From Chloroflexota bacterium (GTDB lineage: Bacteria; Chloroflexota; Anaerolineae; Anaerolineales; Villigracilaceae): a stretch of DNA of 6,019 nt. Made by a program: the position numbers and the translations under genes. Of this stretch, positions 1 through 5,555 are shown in pieces. Every line of letters begins with the position of its first letter. The first letter of the stretch is position 1. The stretch spans positions 1-6,019 of the forward strand of contig JAKANW010000204.1 of assembly GCA_021823555.1 (NCBI GenBank), read 5' to 3'. The notes under the pieces are model-generated. The model worked only from the letters and a program-made list of their open reading frames with translations. It made no database searches and was not told the origin of the DNA.

Positions 1-24
1 CCGCCATCGAATATTCGATGGCGG
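1..24. repeat. Perfect 24-bp palindrome inside coding sequence
   Basis: Bases 1-12 (CCGCCATCGAAT) are the exact reverse complement of bases 13-24, with no loop. It lies inside the kinase-like reading frame and encodes about eight residues ending in FDGG, at the place where the family has its conserved Gly-Gly loop. It may extend further left, since the window starts at its edge. A perfect palindrome of this length is not expected by chance in 6 kb. Whether it is a dispersed element or a local coincidence cannot be told here. Confidence 0.75.
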
Positions 25-208
25 TGAACTGCTCACCGAGCCGATGCGCCAGGTTATCCTCCAGCACGTTCCCAAGGCCCGCATCACCCGCCTCGACGGC
101 CCGCCCGTGGTCGGCCCCGTCATTCTCGGCATGAAAATGGCAGGCGTGGACGGCTACCCCGTCCGCCAAACGCTCATCCAAACCGCAAAGGAACTGGTGC
201 GGGAATGA
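1..208 (+). CDS. BadF/BadG/BcrA/BcrD-type ATPase (N-acetylglucosamine-kinase-like), C-terminal fragment
   Basis: The reading frame is open from base 2 to a TGA at 206-208, so the 5' part of the gene lies left of the window. The 68 visible codons include a 'FDGGELLTEPMRQ' stretch, then 'PKARITRLDGPPVVGPVILGM'. This is the pattern of the C-terminal end of the BadF/BcrA ATPase and N-acetylglucosamine kinase family: a Gly-Gly loop, a helix, then 'PPVVGAxLLA'. Members use the actin-like ATPase fold either to phosphorylate amino sugars or to activate 2-hydroxyacyl-CoA dehydratases. The neighbouring genes favour a sugar kinase role, which is inference. The stop overlaps the next start as ATGA, so translation of the two genes is probably coupled. 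A perfect palindrome forms the first 24 bases and is read through. Family assignment rests on only 68 residues, and the nucleotide-binding motifs are outside the window. Confidence 0.7.
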   Translation, partial: RHRIFDGGELLTEPMRQVILQHVPKARITRLDGPPVVGPVILGMKMAGVDGYPVRQTLIQTAKELVRE

Positions 209-1422
209 AAGTCGGGTACGCCCAAAGCGTCATCACGCCCTCGCTCGACCGCCCCGTGTACCTGGCCGGTTTCGGCAACGACCGCCGCGCCGAGACCATC
301 CACGACGATCTGACCGTGCGCGCACTGGCGATGCAAACCGAGCAGACTGCACTCGTTTTTGTCGCGCTCGACCTGATTGGGTTCTTCCGCGCCGATGTGC
401 AGGATGTTATCAAGACCCTAAAGGTTTCCGAAACCTTTAGGGTCTTGAATCCAAAAGTCATCATTGCCTCCATTCACAATCATCACGGGCCGGACACGCT
501 GGGACTGTGGGGGCCAGACATGAAGACCTCAGGCGTGGATGTGGATTATATGTCCGCGCTGAAGGACAAGATCGCCGCGACCATTCTCACTTCTTTATCT
601 GACCTTCAGCCTGCCGCCGTTAAAGCGACCTCTGTCCGCGTCCCGGGCCTCGCCAAGAACGCGCGCAATCCTGAGATTCTCGACGATGAATTAACCCTTC
701 TGCAATTTGTGGGGCGGGATGGAATCCCGCCCTACGCCACGCTGTTCAACTTTCCCTGCCACCCCGAAGTGCTGTGGGAGCACAACCCGCACATCACCGC
801 CGATTATCCCGGCTACCTGCGCGCCGAAGTGGAACGTCTCACCGGCGCACCGTGCATCTTCTTTGCGGGCGGCCTGGGCGGTATGATGACTCCCGATGTG
901 AAAGATCATTCTTTTGAAGAAGCAGAATTTATGGGAAAGAAGTTGGCCGAAGAAGGACTTAAGGCCCTTGAACAAGCCACCGTCCACAGTCTACCGTCCA
1001 CGGTCAGTATCCAGAAGAAGGAAATCAAGGTCAAACTCACGAACATCTTGTACAAACTTGCATTTGGGAGGAAACTGCTTCCAGATGTGCGCGATAAACA
1101 AGGCCATATCACAACCGAGGTCAATCTCATCAAGATCGCTGACCTGTGGCTGGCGACGGTGCCGGGGGAGATGCTGCCCAAGCTGGGGCTGAGTCTCAAG
1201 TCCCGTTTAAGGGAAGCAGGCGCGGGCGTCGCGGGAATCGTCGGTCTCGCAAATGATGAGCTGGGTTACATCCTGCCCGTCGAAGATTTCAAATATCCAT
1301 TGAATCCGTTCCATCCGGGCAGGCATTACGAAGAGACCAATTCCATCGGCAAGGATATCGCGCCGAAGGTGATGGAAGCATTACGTGACCTCATTACAAG
1401 CGAGGCGAAACCCATCACATGA
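205..1422 (+). CDS. Short neutral/alkaline ceramidase-family hydrolase (N-terminal domain only)
   Basis: A 405-residue protein matching the neutral/alkaline non-lysosomal ceramidase N-terminal-domain family, zinc amidases that hydrolyse N-acyl bonds. Family landmarks run in order: 'VGYAQSVITPSLDRP' and 'LAGFG' near the start; 'IHDDLTVRALAM' at 32-43; 'VFVALDLIG' at 51-59; 'SIHNHHGPDTLG' at 89-100, equivalent to the THTHSGP zinc motif (His91, His93); 'FNFPCHPEVL' at 181-190 (His186, likely second zinc His); 'GGLGGMMTPD' at 222-231, where the catalytic-Ser loop GDVSPN normally sits; 'VPGEMLPKLG' at 319-328 with the PGE glutamate; and 'GLANDELGYILP' at 347-358. By eye, Thr229 occupies the nucleophile position. 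There is no signal peptide and no C-terminal Ig-like domain, unlike secreted ceramidases of about 650-780 residues, so it is probably cytoplasmic and its substrate need not be ceramide. The ATG overlaps the upstream stop; a weak AAGGA lies 12 bases before it. Three repeat elements are read through in frame. The family call is firm, the substrate unknown. Confidence 0.85.
   Translation: MKVGYAQSVITPSLDRPVYLAGFGNDRRAETIHDDLTVRALAMQTEQTALVFVALDLIGFFRADVQDVIKTLKVSETFRVLNPKVIIASIHNHHGPDTLGLWGPDMKTSGVDVDYMSALKDKIAATILTSLSDLQPAAVKATSVRVPGLAKNARNPEILDDELTLLQFVGRDGIPPYATLFNFPCHPEVLWEHNPHITADYPGYLRAEVERLTGAPCIFFAGGLGGMMTPDVKDHSFEEAEFMGKKLAEEGLKALEQATVHSLPSTVSIQKKEIKVKLTNILYKLAFGRKLLPDVRDKQGHITTEVNLIKIADLWLATVPGEMLPKLGLSLKSRLREAGAGVAGIVGLANDELGYILPVEDFKYPLNPFHPGRHYEETNSIGKDIAPKVMEALRDLITSEAKPIT
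411..447. repeat. 37-bp near-perfect palindromic element, in frame inside the ceramidase-like gene
   Basis: The arms are 411-428 (CAAGACCCTAAAGGTTTC) and 430-447, exact reverse complements across the single central base 429. The element is translated as KTLKVSETFRVL, residues 70-81 of the host protein. It falls between 'FFRADVQDVI' and 'NPKVIIASIHNHHGP', where the family has a variable helix/loop before the zinc-motif strand. Because the element is a palindrome, the opposite strand reads the same 12 residues in the equivalent frame. An 18-bp arm on each side is far beyond chance and suggests a dispersed palindromic element that inserted or converted this segment without breaking the frame. 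Confidence 0.9.
712..732. repeat. Short G/C-rich inverted repeat (9-bp arms, 3-base loop) in coding sequence
   Basis: GGGCGGGAT at 712-720 pairs exactly with ATCCCGCCC at 724-732 around the loop GGA. The unit is exactly seven codons, in frame, giving GRDGIPP (residues 170-176). It sits just before the zinc-His strand 'YATLFNFPCHPE', at a turn where the family varies. It is probably a second, smaller palindromic insertion in the same gene. Confidence 0.7.
979..1006. repeat. Two 14-base tandem near-repeats within the ceramidase-like gene
   Basis: ACCGTCCACAGTCT (979-992) is followed directly by ACCGTCCACGGTCA (993-1006), with 12 of 14 bases matching. They encode TVHSLPSTV at residues 259-267, between the helix 'EEGLKALEQA' and the strand 'SIQKKEIKVKL'. 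The short period and position in a loop suggest a small tandem insertion. Confidence 0.6.
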
Positions 1423-1432
1423 GGGGATGCGC

Positions 1433-1460
1433 CACTTGTTACCCGACACTTGTCACTGAA
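1433..1460. repeat. Degenerate 14-base direct repeat before the aminotransferase gene
   Basis: The heptamer CACTTGT occurs at 1433-1439 and again at 1447-1453, exactly 14 bases apart. The two 14-base units match at 10 of 14 positions. They fill most of the 49-base gap between the ceramidase-like and aminotransferase genes. They could be an operator pair or a remnant tandem repeat; no hairpin is visible. Confidence 0.4.
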
Positions 1461-1465
1461 AGGAG
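1459..1465 (+). promoter_or_regulatory. Strong Shine-Dalgarno for the aminotransferase gene
   Basis: AAAGGAG lies six bases before the ATG at 1472. This fixes the start codon and allows independent initiation even though the gene is probably cotranscribed with the two genes upstream. Confidence 0.8.
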
Positions 1466-1471
1466 TTACTT

Positions 1472-2752
1472 ATGTCCGAACTTGCCATCCTCGGTGGATC
1501 GAAAACCCGCACAGAATCTTATCCTGACTGGCCTGCCTGGGATGAACGCGATATCCAGGCAGTGACCGAGGTCGTTCGTTCGGGACGTTGGGGCGGGTAC
1601 CCGTATCCCGGGCCGAAGACGGCCGAACTGGCGCGCTGTTTCGCTGAACTGCAGGGCGGCGGCTACGCCGTGCCGATGATCAATGGCACGGTGACGATGG
1701 AAGTCGCGTTGCGCGCCTCGGACGTTGGCTGGGGCGACGAAGTGATCGTGCCCGCTTATACATTCCAGGCCACTGCGGCCGCGCCCATGGCTGCCGGGGC
1801 TGTCCCGGTCATCGTGGATGTTGACCCGAACACCTTCTGCCTCGACCCGCAGGCCGCGGCGAAGGCTATCACATCAAAAACGAAGGCCATCATCCCTGTC
1901 CATCTCGGCCATCAAATGGCGGACATGGACGCCATCATGGAATTGGCCGAAAAGCATAACCTGATTGTCATCGAAGATTGCGCCCATGCGCATGGCGCCA
2001 AATGGAGCGGCAAAGGCGCGGGAACGATTGGTCACTTCGGCTCGTTCTCATTGCAATCGTCAAAGACGCTCACTTCTGGCGAGGGCGGAATCTTGTTGTG
2101 CCGCACACCTGAACTGGCTGCCAAGGCCGCCTCGGTGATTGACTGCGGACGTCCGCACTCGCTGGGTGGAGGGGGAGAAGACCCGAACGGTTTTTCCGTA
2201 ATGGGCGCAAATTACCGTTTGAGTGAATTGCAGGCTGCGCTGGCTTTGGTGGGGATCAAGCGCTTCCCGGCGCAGGCCAAACAGCGCGAGGAGATGGCTG
2301 CCTACATGGATGAGGCTCTTAGCGAAGTCACCGGTGTGCGCGTGCTCAAGCGCGACCCGCGTCATACCACGCGCTCGTTCTATCGCTACATTTTCGCCAT
2401 TGATCCAAAGGAGTTCGGCGTGGAGCATGATGCCCTGTGCACCGCGCTGGATGCCGAAGGCGTCGGCTGCTGGACGGGCTACGAGGCCATGCACAACTAT
2501 GAACTCTTCCGGCCGCAGAAGTCCAAATTGGCCGTGCCGAACGCCTTCCCTGAATATTTCAAGTTCGACCAGATGGAGTTGCCCGTCGCGACGCGCGCCT
2601 GCGAGCACGAAGCCGTCTGGTTGGATGAGGCGGTCTTCCGCGCAGGGCCGAAGGGCGTGGACGATGCCGTCGCCGCCATCAAGAAGATACAGAAGAATGC
2701 TAAGGAGTTGAACAGGGCGGCGGATGAGTTGCGCAGGAAATATGGGAGATAG
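1472..2752 (+). CDS. DegT/DnrJ/EryC1/StrS family PLP-dependent aminotransferase
   Basis: A 426-residue fold-type-I aminotransferase of the sugar/cyclitol class. It opens with 'LAILGGSKTR'. It then shows 'NGTVTMEVALRA' (71-82), which holds the phosphate-binding turn, and 'GWGDEVIVPAYTFQATAAAP' (86-105). Next come 'VDVDPNTFCLDP' (115-126), 'PVHLGHQMADMDAI' (142-155), and 'VIEDCAHAHGA' (166-176), whose Asp169 contacts the PLP ring nitrogen. 'SLQSSKTLTSGEGG' (193-206) carries the probable Schiff-base Lys198. Because this Lys is kept, the protein should be a transaminase, not a ColD-type dehydratase, which has His there. Enzymes of this class usually move an amino group from Gln or Glu to a keto-sugar or keto-cyclitol. 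The tail 'ACEHEAVWLDEAVFRAGPKGVDDAVAAIKK' is normal for the family, so the gene looks full length. It is the third gene of a plus-strand group with a kinase-like and a ceramidase-like gene. The exact substrate cannot be read from sequence. Confidence 0.93.
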   Translation: MSELAILGGSKTRTESYPDWPAWDERDIQAVTEVVRSGRWGGYPYPGPKTAELARCFAELQGGGYAVPMINGTVTMEVALRASDVGWGDEVIVPAYTFQATAAAPMAAGAVPVIVDVDPNTFCLDPQAAAKAITSKTKAIIPVHLGHQMADMDAIMELAEKHNLIVIEDCAHAHGAKWSGKGAGTIGHFGSFSLQSSKTLTSGEGGILLCRTPELAAKAASVIDCGRPHSLGGGGEDPNGFSVMGANYRLSELQAALALVGIKRFPAQAKQREEMAAYMDEALSEVTGVRVLKRDPRHTTRSFYRYIFAIDPKEFGVEHDALCTALDAEGVGCWTGYEAMHNYELFRPQKSKLAVPNAFPEYFKFDQMELPVATRACEHEAVWLDEAVFRAGPKGVDDAVAAIKKIQKNAKELNRAADELRRKYGR

Positions 2753-2773
2753 TTGTAAATTGATGGATGCCTG

Positions 2774-3697
2774 CTACCTAAACCGTGGATCCCGTTGCAG
2801 GGTCAATCTCAGTCCCTCCTCCAATTTGATCGAGGGCTGGAAGCGCAGCTTTTCCTGTGCCAGCCTCAAATTAGCGAGCATGCGAGAGACGCCGCCCGAA
2901 GTCTGGGCGTTGTAGACCACGTTGGCTTTACTGCCCGTCACATCCATTACGAGTCTGATCAGGTCTCTCACGCTGGTTTCCTGTCCCGATCCGACGTTGA
3001 TGACCAGGCCGTTGATGTCCGGCGCGGTCGCGGCGGCTACCATGGCGCTGACCACATCATCCACGTAGACGTAATCGCGGGTCTGGGTCCCGTCGCCGTG
3101 CGCGACCAATGTCCCGCCGCGCTGGGCCTGGCGCAGGTAATGCGGCACCACAGGCGGGTGAGAGGGCGGCAGGCGTTGGCCTGGCCCGTATGCGTTGAAG
3201 ATGCGCAGGCTGACGGTCTCAATGCCCCACAGCCTGCCGATCGTGCGGACGTAGTACTCTGCTGACAGTTTGGAGACCGCGTAGGGTGAGCGCGGGTTGG
3301 GGACAGTCTCTTCACACAATGGCTGCTGGCTGATATCGCCGTACACCGCGCCCGAAGAAGCCAGCACGACGCGCTTCACGCCCACATCGCGGATGGCCTC
3401 CATCAGAGCAACCGTCCCACCGACATTGACCGCGTTGTAGTCGCGCGGATATAAAACGGATTCAGGCACGGAGACGCGTGCTGCGAGGTGGTAGACCACG
3501 TCCACCTCCTGCAGGAGAGTCCATAATTTGGGGCGGTCGCTGACATCGCCGCGCGTGAAATGCACATCTGGTGACAGGGCTTGAGGATCGCCGGTGGAAA
3601 GATCGTCGAGGCCGCGTATTTGATGTCCCTCGCGGGCAAGGTGGTTGGCGAGCGCGGAACCGAGGAACCCGGCTGCGCCTGTGATCAGAAAATTCAT
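2774..3697 (-). CDS. NAD-dependent sugar-nucleotide epimerase (UDP-glucose 4-epimerase-like extended SDR)
   Basis: A 307-residue extended short-chain dehydrogenase. The N-terminus 'MNFLITGAAGFLGSALA' carries the NAD-binding GxxGxxG (7-13), followed by 'GLDDLSTG' (29-36) with the acidic cofactor-ribose contact. 'VVYHLAARVSVPES' (67-80) and 'NAVNVGGTVALMEA' (88-101) are family strands. 'VVLASSGAVYG' (110-120) holds the catalytic Ser region and 'SPYAVSKLSAEYYV' (137-150) the catalytic Tyr139 and Lys143. 'LRIFNAYGPGQR' (164-175) and 'GDGTQTRDYVYVDDVV' (201-216) bind the nucleotide sugar. The C-terminus 'LEEGLRLTLQ' is typical, so the protein is complete. It could act on UDP-glucose, UDP-GlcNAc or a uronate; sequence alone does not decide. 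It supplies cell-surface sugars in the cytoplasm. It is transcribed towards the aminotransferase with 21 bases between stops. The ATG at 3697 has only a weak GGA 14 bases upstream. Confidence 0.93.
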   Translation of the reverse strand: MNFLITGAAGFLGSALANHLAREGHQIRGLDDLSTGDPQALSPDVHFTRGDVSDRPKLWTLLQEVDVVYHLAARVSVPESVLYPRDYNAVNVGGTVALMEAIRDVGVKRVVLASSGAVYGDISQQPLCEETVPNPRSPYAVSKLSAEYYVRTIGRLWGIETVSLRIFNAYGPGQRLPPSHPPVVPHYLRQAQRGGTLVAHGDGTQTRDYVYVDDVVSAMVAAATAPDINGLVINVGSGQETSVRDLIRLVMDVTGSKANVVYNAQTSGGVSRMLANLRLAQEKLRFQPSIKLEEGLRLTLQRDPRFR

Positions 3698-3730
3698 TGG
3701 GTATCAATTCCAGCAATTGGCATGGGCAAG

Positions 3731-3736
3731 ATTATA
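3731..3736 (-). promoter_or_regulatory. Probable -10 box for the epimerase gene
   Basis: On the minus strand this reads TATAAT, a perfect consensus, 33 bases before the ATG at 3697. That would give a leader of about 25-30 bases. No good -35 hexamer is seen 16-18 bases upstream, so confidence is moderate. The intergenic stretch 3698-3833 is a divergent promoter region; nothing else in it could be identified. Confidence 0.45.
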
Positions 3737-3833
3737 AGCGAAATCCCCTGATAGCGAAGAAAAGAGGTTCAGGCTTCTTGGCTGTTGCTGTGATTCTTGT
3801 ACACGGGCAATACGGATTCGGAAAAATTGGCAG

Positions 3834-3862
3834 TTGAATCCAGAAGAGACGCGTTTTATACT
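3834..3862 (+). promoter_or_regulatory. Sigma70-type promoter for the phospholipase-D-like gene
   Basis: A -35 TTGAAT (3834-3839) is followed after exactly 17 bases by a -10 TATACT (3857-3862), matching 4/6 and 5/6 of consensus. Transcription would start near 3869, leaving a leader of about 35 bases that contains the strong ribosome-binding site. The TTG of the -35 box is also the first codon of the longest possible reading frame, which is a reason not to use that start. Confidence 0.65.
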
Positions 3863-3893
3863 ATTCTTAGTTTCATTGCTCATTTTCTTTATC

Positions 3894-3900
3894 AAGGAGG
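3894..3900 (+). promoter_or_regulatory. Strong Shine-Dalgarno that fixes the PLD-like start at 3906
   Basis: AAGGAGG is a full anti-SD match, five bases before the ATG at 3906. It decides between that ATG and an upstream in-frame TTG at 3834, which has no such site. Confidence 0.85.
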
Positions 3901-3905
3901 ATAAG

Positions 3906-5540
3906 ATGAGAGCAAAAAACAATGTCAATGAACTGGAACTATATTGTGTGGCTGGTACCCATACCGTCGTGTTGTCTTTGGACATGAAAAACAAACCGGC
4001 CAATTTGCTGGGTTTTGCGTTCGAAAGAAAAGACAATAAAACTGGCAAACGCATCTGGCTCAATGGGCAAAAGTGCTTCCAGTCCGTGATCCCGGACCCG
4101 GTTCCTGGCCAGCAGTACCCCACCCACCTGCATCCAATCCAGAGCTTTCTGTGGAAGGATTTCACAGTGGATCCGGATCATTCCTATACTTACAAGGTGA
4201 CGCCAGTCTCTGGCACACCATCGAAACCTGAATACGGCAACAGCGAGGAAATCCAAATCAAGACAGAGCCATTTAAGAAGGGCAAGCATGGTGTTTACTT
4301 CAACCGAGGCGTTTCCGGGAGCCAGTCCTATGCGGAGAGGTTTGGAAACCAAAGACCGGATGCAATGGAAGGAGCAAAGCAACAACTAGCTTACGAATGG
4401 CTTTCCAGAGGCTTGTTCGAGGGATTAGAGGAATTCATCCAGAGCGCAGAAAAAGGACAGCAATTGAGGGGCGCATTTTACGAATTTCATTACGAAAAAG
4501 TTTTACAAGAATTCAAGCATGCCCGTGACCGAGGCGTGGACGTGAAGATCATTTACAGCGGCAAAAGCTACAAAAAGGAAAACGAAAAAGCCATTGCCGC
4601 TGCGGGAATACAGGATATTGCCAACCTGTTTAGAAACAACCAGGTGAACGAACCGCACAACAAATTCATGGTCCTGTGCGACAAAAAAGGCAATGCGCTT
4701 AAAGTTTGGACAGGTTCGACCAACATTTCCGAAAAAGGCATCTTCGGCCAGTGCAACACGGGACACATCGTCAATGACAAAACCATCGCGGATAAATATC
4801 TCCAATATTGGCAGGCGCTTTCCGGCAACCCGAAGAAGAATATCTTGAACGCGGCAGTGACAGCCATCCAAAACGATGTCCCACATGACAAGCTCAAACA
4901 AGGCATTACGGTATTTTTCAGCCCGCGTCCGTCCCTGGACATGTTGCAGGAATATGCCGACCTTATCGAAGCGGCAAATGAAATGGTCTGCTGTATTTAT
5001 CCCTTCAACATTGACAAAAGATTTCAGACGGTCTTTCAGGAGGATAAACCTTACATACGCTACATCCTCCTCGATTCTCGCAGTGCATATAACACCTTTC
5101 AGACCAATGACAAAGACGTTGAAGTCACAGCTGGGTCATACATCAAATCGGCAGTGGACCAATGGTTGGCAGAAACGAACGCAGGGAAAATTATCTACAG
5201 CGGGATCGATTACGTGCACAACAAGATCATCCTGATCGATGCGTTGACCGATACACCGATCGTGATCACAGGCTCTGCCAATTACAGCGAGAATTCCACT
5301 GTAAATAATGACGAAAATACCTTGATCATAAAAGGGGATACCAGAGTCGCAGATATATACTTCACGGAATTCGTGCGGCTCTTCGACCACTTCAGCTTCC
5401 GGGAATGGATCAACAGCCACAAAGCCGCCTTCAAACCCTTCCTTGACGAGACCGGAAGTTGGATCAACAAATACTTCGACAGCCCGGATTATCTGAGCGT
5501 GAAGAGAAAGAATGTTTTCAAAAACATGGCGATCGTGTAA
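3906..5540 (+). CDS. Phospholipase-D-like protein with two HKD-type motifs and an N-terminal beta domain
   Basis: From the ATG at 3906 the protein has 544 residues. Residues 1-120 look like a beta-sandwich domain ('LLGFAFERKD', 'PIQSFLWKDF', 'HSYTYKVTPVSG'), then 'HGVYFNRGVSGSQSYAERFG' leads into two PLD half-domains. The first active-site motif is 'EPHNKFMVLCD' (His251, Lys253) with 'WTGSTNIS' at 268-275. Its Asp is one residue late (259), so the canonical HxKx4D spacing is not kept. The second is canonical: 'YVHNKIILID' (His438, Lys440, Asp445) with 'ITGSANYSENST' and 'NNDENTLII' after it. The superfamily includes phospholipases, phosphatidyltransferases and nucleases; which activity applies is unknown. 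There is no signal peptide from this start. The upstream 24 codons would add a hydrophobic stretch but are leader and promoter DNA. The tail 'DTRVADIYFTEFVRLFDHFSFREW' is typical, so the gene is full length. Its codons look more A-rich than those of the genes to the left. A lipoprotein gene follows after 15 bases. Confidence 0.88.
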   Translation: MRAKNNVNELELYCVAGTHTVVLSLDMKNKPANLLGFAFERKDNKTGKRIWLNGQKCFQSVIPDPVPGQQYPTHLHPIQSFLWKDFTVDPDHSYTYKVTPVSGTPSKPEYGNSEEIQIKTEPFKKGKHGVYFNRGVSGSQSYAERFGNQRPDAMEGAKQQLAYEWLSRGLFEGLEEFIQSAEKGQQLRGAFYEFHYEKVLQEFKHARDRGVDVKIIYSGKSYKKENEKAIAAAGIQDIANLFRNNQVNEPHNKFMVLCDKKGNALKVWTGSTNISEKGIFGQCNTGHIVNDKTIADKYLQYWQALSGNPKKNILNAAVTAIQNDVPHDKLKQGITVFFSPRPSLDMLQEYADLIEAANEMVCCIYPFNIDKRFQTVFQEDKPYIRYILLDSRSAYNTFQTNDKDVEVTAGSYIKSAVDQWLAETNAGKIIYSGIDYVHNKIILIDALTDTPIVITGSANYSENSTVNNDENTLIIKGDTRVADIYFTEFVRLFDHFSFREWINSHKAAFKPFLDETGSWINKYFDSPDYLSVKRKNVFKNMAIV

Positions 5541-5555
5541 GGCAGAAACGCAAAG

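Noticed and set aside
174..473. Minus-strand open frame containing the same KTLKVSETFRVL peptide
   Set aside because: It is antisense to the kinase/ceramidase-like genes. The shared peptide is just the palindrome read from the other strand.
2144..2157. 14-bp perfect palindrome in the aminotransferase gene
   Set aside because: It encodes the family's conserved CGRP segment, and a 14-bp palindrome can arise by chance in 6 kb.
2060..2608. Long minus-strand open frame inside the aminotransferase gene
   Set aside because: It is fully antisense to a gene with clear family motifs and has no recognisable motif of its own.
2795..3265. Plus-strand open frame opposite the epimerase gene
   Set aside because: It is a shadow of the epimerase coding strand, with no ribosome-binding site or family features.
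3705..3719. CAATT/AATTG inverted repeat before the epimerase start
   Set aside because: The 5-bp arms are too short to support an operator or terminator claim.
3834..3905. N-terminal extension of the PLD-like protein with a hydrophobic segment
   Set aside because: It begins at a TTG that is part of a -35 box and lacks a ribosome-binding site; the ATG at 3906 has a near-perfect one.
3704..4165. Minus-strand open frame across the intergenic region and PLD-like 5' end
   Set aside because: It covers the divergent promoter region and the antisense of a well-supported gene; composition is not protein-like.
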